From positions 1 to 17,083 of the forward strand of contig CAYZYH010000016.1 of the NCBI GenBank assembly GCA_964481235.1: 17,083 bases of DNA, in the 5' to 3' direction. The stretch comes from JAUPVL01 sp964481235 (GTDB lineage Bacteria > Patescibacteriota > Saccharimonadia > CAILAD01 > BJGX01). Positions 6,698 to 14,592 of this stretch are shown here, in pieces. Made by a program: the position numbers and the translations under genes. Within the stretch, counting starts at the first letter, position 1; the number at the start of each line of letters is the position of its first letter. Under the pieces are notes generated by a model. That model did no database searches, was not told the DNA's origin, and saw only the letters and a list, made by a program, of their open reading frames with translations.

Positions 6698-7590
6698 GAT
6701 TTTTTTGAACTGCCTTTTATACTCCTAATATACCCTTTTCCGAGGCTAGCATAAACCGGTAAATAGCTTATTAAGTACGCTTTTGTTAAAGCTCTTCGGT
6801 ACCCTTTGGGCCAATGTTGCTTATAAAAACGGTGCCGAGTTGAGAACTGATAGGGTGAGCGCCTGGAAAAAAACAGGTCGTAAAAGTAACGGAGTTTAGG
6901 TTTTTCCAGCCAACGACTTATCCAGGACGAACCAACATCAGATATCACTTTTGCTTTATTTGAAACCCATAACCCATAGCCTGCCTTCTTAGCTCTCATT
7001 GAAAAATCCGAGTCACCAAAATATTGTGGGTACCGAACTTTGTCATATAAACCAATCTTGTTAAAAACTTCAATTGGTATCAGCACCCCCATCCCAGTCA
7101 ACCAATCGGCTTCCAAATCCACTTTAAAGTCACGTACGCTACCTTCTCTATGTAGCATTTGGCCGGTTTTTTGATCATAGTAGCCACCAAAAAACCACAC
7201 TTTTTCGGGTTTGTCTTCATAACAAACCATTGACCCAATTAACGAATTTGGGTGCTCTTTAGCTGACTCTAATATGTTTTTAAGGTAATTTGGGTCGAGT
7301 TCTACATCGGTATTTACTGTAAGTACAAAGTTGGCCTTATCTTTAATCGCTCTTTTGACCGCCAAGTTAGTACTGCCTGACCACCACAGACTGCCGTCGC
7401 CTCTTAAAAGTATTGTTTTTGGATACATGGTTTTAACTAGTTCCGAGGTATCATCACTCGACCCATCATCTACAATTACAACTTTAAAGTTTTTGTAGGT
7501 TTGTTTTGAAACCGAGTCTAAAAACTTATTAACCTGATCTTTTTGGTTAAAGCATGGAACTGCAAAATATATCAATTGATTATTTGCCAC
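6694..7590 (-). CDS. Glycosyltransferase family 2, probable GTG start
   Basis: The protein is a GT-A fold glycosyltransferase. Numbering from the GTG at 7588-7590 (298 residues), it shows YFAVPCFNQKD near 8-18, VIVDDGSSDD at about 38-47, GDGSLWWSGSTN at 64-75, the metal-binding TVNTD at 91-95 and YFGDSDFSMRA at 190-200. An ATG exists further upstream at 7611, but it has no ribosome binding site and would overlap the previous gene by 32 bases. The GTG has GAGG six bases upstream and an 11-base overlap, and it starts the protein right before the first conserved strand. The tail after 220 is rich in aromatic and basic residues and may touch the membrane. The LWWSG motif is common in GT2 enzymes of rhamnan and O-antigen loci; the exact sugar is unknown. 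Confidence 0.9.
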   Translation of the reverse strand: MANNQLIYFAVPCFNQKDQVNKFLDSVSKQTYKNFKVVIVDDGSSDDTSELVKTMYPKTILLRGDGSLWWSGSTNLAVKRAIKDKANFVLTVNTDVELDPNYLKNILESAKEHPNSLIGSMVCYEDKPEKVWFFGGYYDQKTGQMLHREGSVRDFKVDLEADWLTGMGVLIPIEVFNKIGLYDKVRYPQYFGDSDFSMRAKKAGYGLWVSNKAKVISDVGSSWISRWLEKPKLRYFYDLFFSRRSPYQFSTRHRFYKQHWPKGYRRALTKAYLISYLPVYASLGKGYIRSIKGSSKKS

Positions 7591-8701
7591 TAAGAACCTC
7601 TCTATACACATCGATTGTCTTATTTGTCATAGCAGAAACAGTAAACTTTTTGGCCTGTTTCTTACCTTTTTCGATCAATTCTTTCCTGATTTTTGAATCA
7701 GATGTAATCTTTTTCATGACAGAGATAATATCATCTTTTGAATCAGGGTCAAACAGCAAAACCGAACCCTGAGTGATCTCTGGGATTGATGTTGAATTGG
7801 CTGCTATTACTGGAGTACCTACACTCATAGCTTCAATAATCGGGATACCGAACCCTTCAAACTTCGATGGAAAAACCAATGCAGTTGCATTAGAAAACAA
7901 ATAATTCATTTCTTCTCTGCTAACATAACCAAGGCTGCATACAGTATTACTAAGCCTGTTTTTATTAATGTATATATCGATATCACTATCTTTCTGCTTC
8001 TTAATGCCGGTAAGAACAAGACCGATATCAGATTGTTCTTTATGAAACTCCTTAAAAGCTTCGAGTAGTTTTAGGTGGTTCTTGTGTGGCCAACTAGCAG
8101 CTGGATAAAATAAAAACTTCTTTGGGAGGTTATAGTCTGGAGCCTTTTGCTCGCCTTTACTTTGCACTACAGCCAAGTGAATAGTGGTGACTTTGCTACT
8201 ATCTATTTTAAATTTTTCTATCAAGGTGTGTTTGGTGAATTCAGATATCGAAATGATATGATCTGCAGCTTCACAAGATGATTTGTATTCTTTTCTACGT
8301 ATAGCGAGGTCTTCTTTACTAAAGTACTCTGGGTAGTATTCTTGTTGAATATCCATAATTGATATAACGACTTTTTTTGCTTTTACCTGTGGCAATATAA
8401 TCTGCAGTGGATAGTGCGCTACATCCAATTTGTACCTATTTATTGTTTTAGCTGCCTGTTTAAAAACGGTTTGATTGGAAAATTTTTGGACTAACCTCGG
8501 CTTAAGCCCATGCAGATCTATGCCAACAACATTTATTTTTTCGTATTGAGGAAATGTATTTTTATATATTTTAGGTATAAACAGTGTATATTCGTCAGTA
8601 GAAGCGGATTGGTCAATGCCGTTTAGTAAGTCTCTAAGGTAAGTTTCGATGCCGCCCATTTGTTCAGGTAATAAGCTGAGTGCAACTATCCCGATCTTCA
8701 T
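7580..8701 (-). CDS. Glycosyltransferase family 4 (mannosyltransferase-like)
   Basis: The 373-residue enzyme has a complete GT4 layout. MKIGIVALSL at 1-10 and MGGIETYLRDLL at 15-26 form the acceptor domain start, with ISIMDIQQEYYPEYF at 113-127 and ISISEFTKHTL at 150-160. The donor domain starts with FLFYPAASWPHKNH at 196-209 and contains GYVSREEMNYLFSNA. The EX7E pair is Glu282 and Glu290 (EGFGIPIIE), followed by AMSVGTPVIAANSTSIPE. The subgroup resembles bacterial WbaZ- and WbdA-like mannosyltransferases, but this is only a resemblance. The ATG overlaps the TGA of the previous gene by four bases, and GGAG lies eight bases before it. Because this copy is complete, it is a useful yardstick for the interrupted GT4 gene at 1847-2815. 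Confidence 0.93.
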   Translation of the reverse strand: MKIGIVALSLLPEQMGGIETYLRDLLNGIDQSASTDEYTLFIPKIYKNTFPQYEKINVVGIDLHGLKPRLVQKFSNQTVFKQAAKTINRYKLDVAHYPLQIILPQVKAKKVVISIMDIQQEYYPEYFSKEDLAIRRKEYKSSCEAADHIISISEFTKHTLIEKFKIDSSKVTTIHLAVVQSKGEQKAPDYNLPKKFLFYPAASWPHKNHLKLLEAFKEFHKEQSDIGLVLTGIKKQKDSDIDIYINKNRLSNTVCSLGYVSREEMNYLFSNATALVFPSKFEGFGIPIIEAMSVGTPVIAANSTSIPEITQGSVLLFDPDSKDDIISVMKKITSDSKIRKELIEKGKKQAKKFTVSAMTNKTIDVYREVLSGK

Positions 8702-9900
8702 TTTTGCGACTCCAGCTTCGTAATAAAAGTCCTTAATTTTGACTCATATTTATCTACAGTAAATTCTTTGCGAACATAGTTTTTGACCGCATTGGCTTTT
8801 GACTCAAAGTACTTAACATTTTGACCAGATATTAGATTAACCTGATTTTTGATGGTCTGTATTTTACAATCATGTAATATTACTCCGACATTGTTGTCTA
8901 TATCAATATGAGATTGTTTGCTAACAATCGGTATTAAGCCTTGCTCCATCGATTCTATAACAGAACCAGGACTACCTTCACTGCATGATGGCAGAATACT
9001 CGCCGAACATTGTTTTACTATCGAATAATACTTTTTGCTCCTTTGTGGAACATAACCATAGGTATGTATATTTTTAGATTTATACAGCAGATCATAGTAG
9101 TACTTTTCGAAATCACTATCTAAGGTTCCAACAACATGCAAGTGCCTCTCTGGTAAGCCTGAAAAGCTGTCTAATAATAAGTCCAAACCTTTATGAATAT
9201 TGCCAGGGCCGGCTAAAAACAAAAAGTGTTTTTTGGCTGCTAAGTAGTCCCGTTTTAGTTTTTTGTTATCAGGTATTGATGCACCCTCCAGGTTCACTAC
9301 ATTATTAAATTTACTATAGGTTTTAGCTGCATCCTTATTGCCTAGCGATATTATTAAATCAGAAGACTTGTTAACTTCTTCCTCGGAAGCCCTAATAAAC
9401 CTATCGGGCTTTAGCTCGGCCTTGTGCCTTTTTTTGAAGTCTTCAAACCTGAACAATTCTTGTTCGTTATGATATTTCCAATAACTACCGGTTGAATAGT
9501 ATATAAGCTTTGTATCTTTAGAGATACTATTTTTGATACCCGAGTAAACAATTCCGCCATGCAGAAAGTATAGATCGTACCCCTTCTTTGGCTTAAAGTC
9601 AGTATCGTCCCAATTTATCACATCTACAACGTAACCTAATTCATTCAAAACTTTCGCGATACTGCGAACAGCACCCGCATTAGAGAAAAATACTGTTTTT
9701 TGGCCGGCTAGTTCATCTGCAATTGGTTGAGTTAAGTAGCACAGTAGGGCAATTTTATTTGTTCTTACTGAAATATGCCTGGAATAATCAAGTACTCTTT
9801 GATTAACTCCAAACTCTACTTTGCCTAGCCCTTTTCTCTCAGCCTGCCTAAGGCCTTGTTTATATAAAACCGATCTAGTTTTATCAATAATTTTTACCAT
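8698..9900 (-). CDS. GT-B (GT4-like) glycosyltransferase, divergent
   Basis: The 400-residue protein is a more distant member of the GT4 type. An N-terminal basic stretch of about 45 residues comes before the first Rossmann strand (KIALLCYLTQPI at 49-60). VFFSNAGAVRSIAKVLNELG at 70-89 is the usual glycine loop and helix. The donor domain has HFLFLAGPGNIHKGLDLLLD at 225-244 and HVVGTLDSD. The EX7E site is Glu308 to Glu316 (EGSPGSVIE), followed by SMEQGLIPIVS. The SP(G)S form of this motif is typical of GT4 enzymes that lack the FG pair. The start overlaps the previous GT2 gene by 17 bases and the stop overlaps the next by four. The AGPGNIHKG stretch supports retaining chemistry; the substrate is unknown. 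Confidence 0.87.
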   Translation of the reverse strand: MVKIIDKTRSVLYKQGLRQAERKGLGKVEFGVNQRVLDYSRHISVRTNKIALLCYLTQPIADELAGQKTVFFSNAGAVRSIAKVLNELGYVVDVINWDDTDFKPKKGYDLYFLHGGIVYSGIKNSISKDTKLIYYSTGSYWKYHNEQELFRFEDFKKRHKAELKPDRFIRASEEEVNKSSDLIISLGNKDAAKTYSKFNNVVNLEGASIPDNKKLKRDYLAAKKHFLFLAGPGNIHKGLDLLLDSFSGLPERHLHVVGTLDSDFEKYYYDLLYKSKNIHTYGYVPQRSKKYYSIVKQCSASILPSCSEGSPGSVIESMEQGLIPIVSKQSHIDIDNNVGVILHDCKIQTIKNQVNLISGQNVKYFESKANAVKNYVRKEFTVDKYESKLRTFITKLESQK

Positions 9901-10711
9901 GCGAACTATCTGTTCTCCAATAAGCTAATGGGTAATTATACACTCCCACGTCAAAAAGTGAATTAATTCGCATTTGAAAATCCCTATCTTCGTTTGCCAT
10001 AGTATGTATTCTTTTTTCTTTAGGAAAATAGCCACCCACAGCTTGCCAAGCCTGTTTAAAAAAAGCTTCTGAAGAGTGTGTCATGTTTAGATCATTGAGC
10101 TGTGTAAAGCTCTTTGTGTGTTCAGGGGTGTATATTTTAATACCAACTTTTTCGAGAGGCTTCATACTATGGCGTGGTAACTTGTTGTTAAACCAAATAC
10201 TTGAACCTCCCACCATAAGTAGGTTCGGATTTTTTTTGAATGCGTATATAATTTTTTCCAGGCAATCTGGCACCAGAGCATCGTCATCATTTAGGATAAT
10301 AAATAAATCGTTATTCGAAGTTTCAACTGCTTTGTTTATTGAAGCCCACTGCCGTAAATTCTGTTTATTTCTAATTCGACGGAAATTAATAAATTCTGAT
10401 TTATCTTTTGCTAACTCCCCTACTTTAGCCCATGTTTCGTCAGTTGAGTTGTCATCGATAAATGTTAAGGTTATGGGAAACTTTTTCCATGTTTGAGATA
10501 GCACACTGTCATATGCCTGGCGCAAGTACATGGCGTGGTTATAGCAGGGTATGATTATTTCAATTCTTTTTTCAAAGTCTTTGTGTTGAATTACAGGGAC
10601 TATAGGCTTATGGGTAGAAAACTTCTGGAGGTTTTTGGAGATATCATCTTTACCCCGAATATTTGTGTAAAGTTGCCTGGATTTATTCTTAACTCTACCA
10701 ACTAGGTTCAT
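9884..10711 (-). CDS. Glycosyltransferase family 2
   Basis: The 275-residue protein is a GT-A enzyme. After a basic N-terminal stretch of about 48 residues, EIIIPCYNHAMYLRQAYDSV at 51-70 starts the catalytic domain. LTFIDDNSTDE at 82-92 binds the nucleotide, ILNDDDAL at 139-146 is the DXD metal site, and ANEDRDFQMRI at 239-249 carries the likely base. The basic N-terminal stretch (RVKNKSRQLYTNIRGK) resembles that of the following GT-B protein and may dock both on the membrane; this is inference. The ATG overlaps the end of the methyltransferase gene by four bases (ATGA), with AAGG seven bases upstream. The family is certain and the sugar unknown. Confidence 0.9.
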   Translation of the reverse strand: MNLVGRVKNKSRQLYTNIRGKDDISKNLQKFSTHKPIVPVIQHKDFEKRIEIIIPCYNHAMYLRQAYDSVLSQTWKKFPITLTFIDDNSTDETWAKVGELAKDKSEFINFRRIRNKQNLRQWASINKAVETSNNDLFIILNDDDALVPDCLEKIIYAFKKNPNLLMVGGSSIWFNNKLPRHSMKPLEKVGIKIYTPEHTKSFTQLNDLNMTHSSEAFFKQAWQAVGGYFPKEKRIHTMANEDRDFQMRINSLFDVGVYNYPLAYWRTDSSHGKNY

Positions 10712-11352
10712 TTAACTACCTTTGCAACCGTAACGAATTGTACATATTTCATATCATCTAGCTTGCCTGGCAAGCAGTAGGTTAGTGCCTTAAACCATCT
10801 AGGAAGTGGGTCTTCGTTTATGCCCTCGTGCTTTATTACTTTATACCCGTGGTTCTTAAACATATTTTGGATGCTGTTTGTGGTAAAGAATCTAAGATGT
10901 GTCTTATCTAGTATGCCCGATTCTTGATATTCCCAATTTTTACCCACTGTTAAGCCGTGGATAATATGGAAGTTTCGCATGTTTGGAATTGAACTAACAA
11001 TTACACCTCCCTTTTTTAGGGTTCTAGATAATTTCACCAAGACATAATATGGATCTACTAAATGTTCTAAAACATCATTTGCCACAATTAAATCAAAATA
11101 ATTTGTTGGTAATCTTGATAAGTTTGCTTCGACTCCACCCACCAGGACTTTGTCCAAAACCTTTTTTGCATTATTAGCATGTTGTTTTACAGGCTCAACA
11201 CCCCAAACTTCTGCGTTCTGTTGCTGTTTTAAGCACTCTCCAAACTTACCTTCTCCACATCCAATCTCAAGTACCTTTTTTGCTCTTTTAGGTATAAAAG
11301 GCAATACATCATGACGGATATTCTGATAGTAATTAGCTGGCTTCCCCTCCAT
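10708..11352 (-). CDS. SAM-dependent methyltransferase, class I
   Basis: The 214-residue protein has a class I methyltransferase fold: VLEIGCGEGKFGE at 27-39 is the SAM-binding motif I, GVEPVKQHANNAKK at 51-64 gives the acidic residue of motif II, and LIVANDVLEHLVDP at 88-101 is the post-motif. LDKTHLRFFTTNSI at 148-161 is a signature often found in methyltransferases of O-antigen and capsule loci. The probable role is methylation of a sugar hydroxyl in the repeat unit, but the fold is used for many substrates. It lies seven bases after its sister methyltransferase gene and overlaps the next GT2 gene by ATGA. No good ribosome binding site is visible. A sugar O-methyltransferase role is inferred from context. 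Confidence 0.87.
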   Translation of the reverse strand: MEGKPANYYQNIRHDVLPFIPKRAKKVLEIGCGEGKFGECLKQQQNAEVWGVEPVKQHANNAKKVLDKVLVGGVEANLSRLPTNYFDLIVANDVLEHLVDPYYVLVKLSRTLKKGGVIVSSIPNMRNFHIIHGLTVGKNWEYQESGILDKTHLRFFTTNSIQNMFKNHGYKVIKHEGINEDPLPRWFKALTYCLPGKLDDMKYVQFVTVAKVVK

Positions 11353-11358
11353 ACCAAA

Positions 11359-12051
11359 TTACTTTTTAACTAAAGTGGGGATTAAGACTAGTGTGTTGGT
11401 ACCGACTTTTTTCTTTATTACAAACGGTCCTTGCCATGGACCATCTAAAAATGCCCACTCTACTTTGGAGTGTTTTTTAGCTATCTCATCGAATTCTTCA
11501 AACGACCATTCACGCAAGTGCCAATGATTCTTTGGTGTGCCGTCTGGATTCGTATTCTCTGGTCGGCGATTCGGGGTAGCAAAGACTACAGCCCCTTTTG
11601 AAACCCTTAGTAGTTCATCAATAAACTTATCATAATTCTGGACATGCTCAACAACATCAACACAAGTTACAACATCAAAAAAATTATCTTTATAGGGTAG
11701 GTGGTAGCCATCGTAAAGCTTTAACTCTTTTACTTTTGGGTTCTTACCAAGAACTGTTTTTGAACAGTTATCAACTGCGCCATTATCTACATCAACAGCG
11801 TAGACTTCCTTGGCTTTGATACTAAGCAAGTTCATTCCATAGCCTATACCCATCCCAACATCCAAGACTCGATCACCTTCTTTTACATAATTATTAAGTG
11901 CATAAAAATATGACTCTTTTTGGCAAGGAACCTCTTCGGAGCCGACAGTACTGTATTTAGAGGGTTGCTGTTCTTTTACTTCTTTTTTAGGTTGAACCCT
12001 GCTAATTACATATCCTGCTTTATTAATTGCTTTTTTGACTATTGTTTTCAT
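11359..12051 (-). CDS. SAM-dependent methyltransferase, class I
   Basis: The 230-residue protein starts with a basic stretch of about 30 residues, then shows the class I fold. RVLDVGMGIGYGMNLL at 61-76 is motif I, YAVDVDNGAVDNC at 84-96 binds the ribose of SAM, and FDVVTCVDVVEHVQNYD at 125-141 is the post-motif with the VEHV signature. TPNRRPENTNPDGTPKNHWH at 159-178 is an insertion also seen in cell-envelope methyltransferases. It sits three bases after the flippase gene. A good ribosome binding site (GGAGG, 12058-12062) lies six bases before the ATG, inside the end of the flippase gene. Methylation of a glycan residue or chain end is likely from context; a metabolic substrate cannot be ruled out. 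Confidence 0.86.
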   Translation of the reverse strand: MKTIVKKAINKAGYVISRVQPKKEVKEQQPSKYSTVGSEEVPCQKESYFYALNNYVKEGDRVLDVGMGIGYGMNLLSIKAKEVYAVDVDNGAVDNCSKTVLGKNPKVKELKLYDGYHLPYKDNFFDVVTCVDVVEHVQNYDKFIDELLRVSKGAVVFATPNRRPENTNPDGTPKNHWHLREWSFEEFDEIAKKHSKVEWAFLDGPWQGPFVIKKKVGTNTLVLIPTLVKK

Positions 12052-12054
12052 TTA

Positions 12055-13608
12055 CTACCTCCAAAACTTTATCTTGTTTGCGTATGGTAACACTCTGTTG
12101 TTCTTAACGTTCGATATTAAACTCCTAAATAGTTCAACATCTTCTTTATTAGCCAGCTTAAATTTTACCATTACTAGGCAGGTGATTACGATTGTAAGTG
12201 TATATAACACAACCACCAGTAAAAGACTTGAAATAAGTTGGTTTGCAATAACGGCAATTATGCCAATCACTAAGGAGGTTATTAGCATTTTAAAGATGTG
12301 CGAAGGCCAGAAAGCCACATTTTTAGCCTTGATTATTCTTGCTTCTACGAACCATATAAATATCAAGGTTGTTGGCACAACTGCTACCAAGTATGCAACG
12401 GCTGCTCCATTTATGCCAAACTTTGGTATCAATAAGAACATAAATGCCACATTGATTACAGCTACAAAAGCTGCATAAATAGCGCTATACTTTGGCCTAC
12501 CAGAACCAAAAGATATCAGGTATGGAATAGATGATAGTGAAGAGAACCCATATGTCAGAAGGAGGACCTGCATAACAAAAGTACTATTTTTTGCAAATTC
12601 AGGCCCTATCCAATATAGCAAGAATTTATTCGCCATTATTATTGCTGGAACCACAATCAAAACTAACAGAAAACTAATTAGTCTTGTTGCCCTCTTATAT
12701 AGCTTTTGTAGATTTACAGTTTCTCCGGCAGCGAGCAATGATGCTGTAAGTGGAAATATAACAGTTGTGATGGCATTAACAAATCCCAAGATTTTGATGG
12801 TCAAGTTACCTGGTATTACATAATATGTAACATCCGTAGGCCCCATCATTGCGCCTAGAATTAGCCTGTCTAGCTGCGAAATGACTAGACCTGAAATAGA
12901 AGCGAGAAATGCCACCCCCCCGAAGCCCATTATTGTCTTAAAGCTACCCCTGTCCACGTTAATCGTTAACTTAACTTTTGGCAGTAGTTTTCTATCTATT
13001 ACATAGTAAACTACCAAGCCTAGCGTACTAGTTATGATGTTAAATATTACGACAGCCTTTAACCCAAATCCTGCAAACAACAATGATACAACCCCTATAG
13101 TGGAGAGTGTGCTAATAAATATGTTAATTTTACCCGTTATGTCAAAGCGCTGTAATGCACTAGGTAGAGCAGAATAAGCAGACAGTAACATATTAATAAC
13201 AAATCCAAAGCTGGCAATGATGAAAATCGAATAAATGAAATTGAATTCTAGGCTTGAGTTCTTTATTACTAAATTAATAAAGTAAGGTGAAGCAAATATT
13301 ATTAGTAGCGCCCCAATAGATCCAATAGCTAAGTAAAAGAACACAGCAGAAGAGAAAATCATGGAAAGCCTGGTGTATTCTTTTTTTGTTCGTAATTCTG
13401 CGACATACTTGACTAATGCAGGAGCAACGCCAAAATCTAAAACAGCAAAGAAGCCTATGAACGACGTCACTAAAGCAAGTACACCGTAATACTCTTGACC
13501 GAGCTTGTTTACGATGTATGGTGTTGCGAAAAATGCTAAGGCCAAGGGCCAAGCAAAAGCAAATACGCTGTAAGTTGAGTTTTTTAAAGTTTTACTAGCT
13601 AGACTCAT
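12055..13608 (-). CDS. Wzx-type polysaccharide flippase (MOP/MATE superfamily)
   Basis: The 517-residue protein is a membrane transporter with about 12-14 hydrophobic segments along its whole length. The N terminus (SLASKTLKNSTYSVFAFAW) and the DFGVAPALVKYVAELRTKKEY stretch after the second helix are typical of oligosaccharide flippases, as is the second-half repeat beginning FGGVAFLASISGLVISQLDR. Its role is to flip undecaprenyl-linked repeat units across the membrane so that the Wzy-like protein can act on them. The start is five bases after the stop of fcl. No clear ribosome binding site precedes it, so it may rely on reinitiation. The fold is certain and the substrate is inferred from the neighbouring genes. 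RfbX/Wzx names are used loosely in this family, so no symbol is given. Confidence 0.9.
   Translation of the reverse strand: MSLASKTLKNSTYSVFAFAWPLALAFFATPYIVNKLGQEYYGVLALVTSFIGFFAVLDFGVAPALVKYVAELRTKKEYTRLSMIFSSAVFFYLAIGSIGALLIIFASPYFINLVIKNSSLEFNFIYSIFIIASFGFVINMLLSAYSALPSALQRFDITGKINIFISTLSTIGVVSLLFAGFGLKAVVIFNIITSTLGLVVYYVIDRKLLPKVKLTINVDRGSFKTIMGFGGVAFLASISGLVISQLDRLILGAMMGPTDVTYYVIPGNLTIKILGFVNAITTVIFPLTASLLAAGETVNLQKLYKRATRLISFLLVLIVVPAIIMANKFLLYWIGPEFAKNSTFVMQVLLLTYGFSSLSSIPYLISFGSGRPKYSAIYAAFVAVINVAFMFLLIPKFGINGAAVAYLVAVVPTTLIFIWFVEARIIKAKNVAFWPSHIFKMLITSLVIGIIAVIANQLISSLLLVVVLYTLTIVITCLVMVKFKLANKEDVELFRSLISNVKNNRVLPYANKIKFWR
12058..12062 (-). promoter_or_regulatory. Ribosome binding site GGAGG of the methyltransferase gene
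   Basis: GGAGG on the minus strand lies six bases before the ATG at 12051, inside the last codons of the flippase gene (TGG AGG TAG). It fixes the start and shows that the organism also uses Shine-Dalgarno initiation inside operons. Confidence 0.75.
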
Positions 13609-13613
13609 TTTGG

Positions 13614-14549
13614 CTAATTATCTCGGTACCATTGAATAGTACTTCTTAGTCCGTCTTCGAACGTAGTGGTTGATTCAAAACCAAACTCTTTTTTTGCTTT
13701 GCTTACATCCAGCTTGCGGCGTGGCTGGCCATTGGGTTTGGTTTTGTCCCAAACAATCTTGCCATTAAAGCCAGTTTGTTTGGCTATAATATCCACTAAG
13801 TCCTTTATAGTAATTTCATAACTACTACCAATATTGACTGGGTCGCTTTTATTGTATTTTTCGGCCGCCAAAATAATTGCCTCGGCGGCATCTTCGACAT
13901 ACAAAAACTCACGTGATGCCGAACCATCGCCCCACACAGTTATTTCTTTTTCATTACTATCAACGGCATCTACGCACTTTTTGATTAACGCTGGTATAAC
14001 ATGCGAGCTGACTGGGTCAAAGTTATCGCCGGGGCCATATAAGTTAACCGGCAACAGGAATATCGAATTAAACCCATACTCTTCTCTGTATCCCTGGCTT
14101 TGTACTAGCATCATTTTTTTAGCCAAGCCATAAGGCGCATTAGTTTCTTCCGGATATCCGTTCCACAAATCTTCTTCCTTAAAGGGCACTGGGGTGTGTT
14201 TGGGGTAAGCGCAAACCGTACCTAGGGCAACAAACTTAGGGATATTGCGTAAATAAGCCTCGTGCATTAATTGTGTACCCATCATAAGGTTGTCGTAAAA
14301 GAAGCTACCTGGGTGCTCGCGGTTAGCGCCTATGCCCCCCACTTTCGCTGCCAAGTGTATTACCATATCGCACGGGTTTTCATCATACATTCTTTGTACG
14401 TCACTAAGCTTAACCAGGTCGTAATTTTTATGGCTTGGGGTAATAACACTGGCGCCGAGTTTTTTAAGTTTGCTAACTAAGTGGCTTCCTAAAAAGCCAC
14501 TTCCGCCAGTCACTATTACCTTTTTACTATCCCAAAAGGGTTTAGACAT
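13614..14549 (-). CDS. fcl: GDP-L-fucose synthase
   Basis: The 311-residue cytosolic enzyme (also called WcaG) epimerises GDP-4-keto-6-deoxymannose at C3 and C5 and reduces it with NADPH to GDP-L-fucose. TGGSGFLG at 14-21 binds the cofactor, and HLAAKVGGI at 65-73 is a family signature. The active site is visible: Thr111, Cys113, Tyr140, Lys144 and His183 match Ser107, Cys109, Tyr136, Lys140 and His179 of the E. coli enzyme with a constant offset of four. NLYGPGDNFD and ASREFLYVEDAAEA complete the set. It is the first gene of the long glycosyltransferase operon. It has no ribosome binding site, but a strong -10 box lies seven bases before the ATG. Its pathway partner gmd is on the opposite strand near the left end. 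Identification is firm. Confidence 0.96.
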   Translation of the reverse strand: MSKPFWDSKKVIVTGGSGFLGSHLVSKLKKLGASVITPSHKNYDLVKLSDVQRMYDENPCDMVIHLAAKVGGIGANREHPGSFFYDNLMMGTQLMHEAYLRNIPKFVALGTVCAYPKHTPVPFKEEDLWNGYPEETNAPYGLAKKMMLVQSQGYREEYGFNSIFLLPVNLYGPGDNFDPVSSHVIPALIKKCVDAVDSNEKEITVWGDGSASREFLYVEDAAEAIILAAEKYNKSDPVNIGSSYEITIKDLVDIIAKQTGFNGKIVWDKTKPNGQPRRKLDVSKAKKEFGFESTTTFEDGLRSTIQWYRDN

Positions 14550-14556
14550 AGGCTAT

Positions 14557-14585
14557 ATTTTAGCAAAATATCAGATTGGAGTAAA
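14557..14585 (-). promoter_or_regulatory. Extended -10 promoter of the polysaccharide operon
   Basis: On the minus strand TTTACT (14580-14585), a 17-base spacer and TAAAAT (14557-14562) are preceded directly by TGC, giving an extended -10. Seven bases separate the -10 box from the ATG of fcl at 14549, so the message should be leaderless or nearly so. The 43-base space between fcl and the secreted-protein gene holds no hairpin followed by a T-run, so read-through from upstream is also possible. Confidence 0.6.
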
Positions 14586-14592
14586 TTTTGTT

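Noticed and set aside
7591..7611. ATG at 7609-7611 as start of the GT2 gene
   Set aside because: It lacks a ribosome binding site and adds seven residues that do not fit the family start. The GTG at 7588-7590 has GAGG six bases upstream and a normal overlap.
10083..10496. 137-codon open frame on the plus strand
   Set aside because: It is the antisense of a well-supported GT2 gene and has no recognisable motif.
12035..12478. 147-codon open frame on the plus strand
   Set aside because: It is the antisense of the 3' end of the flippase gene; its hydrophobic look comes from the complementary codons of membrane helices.
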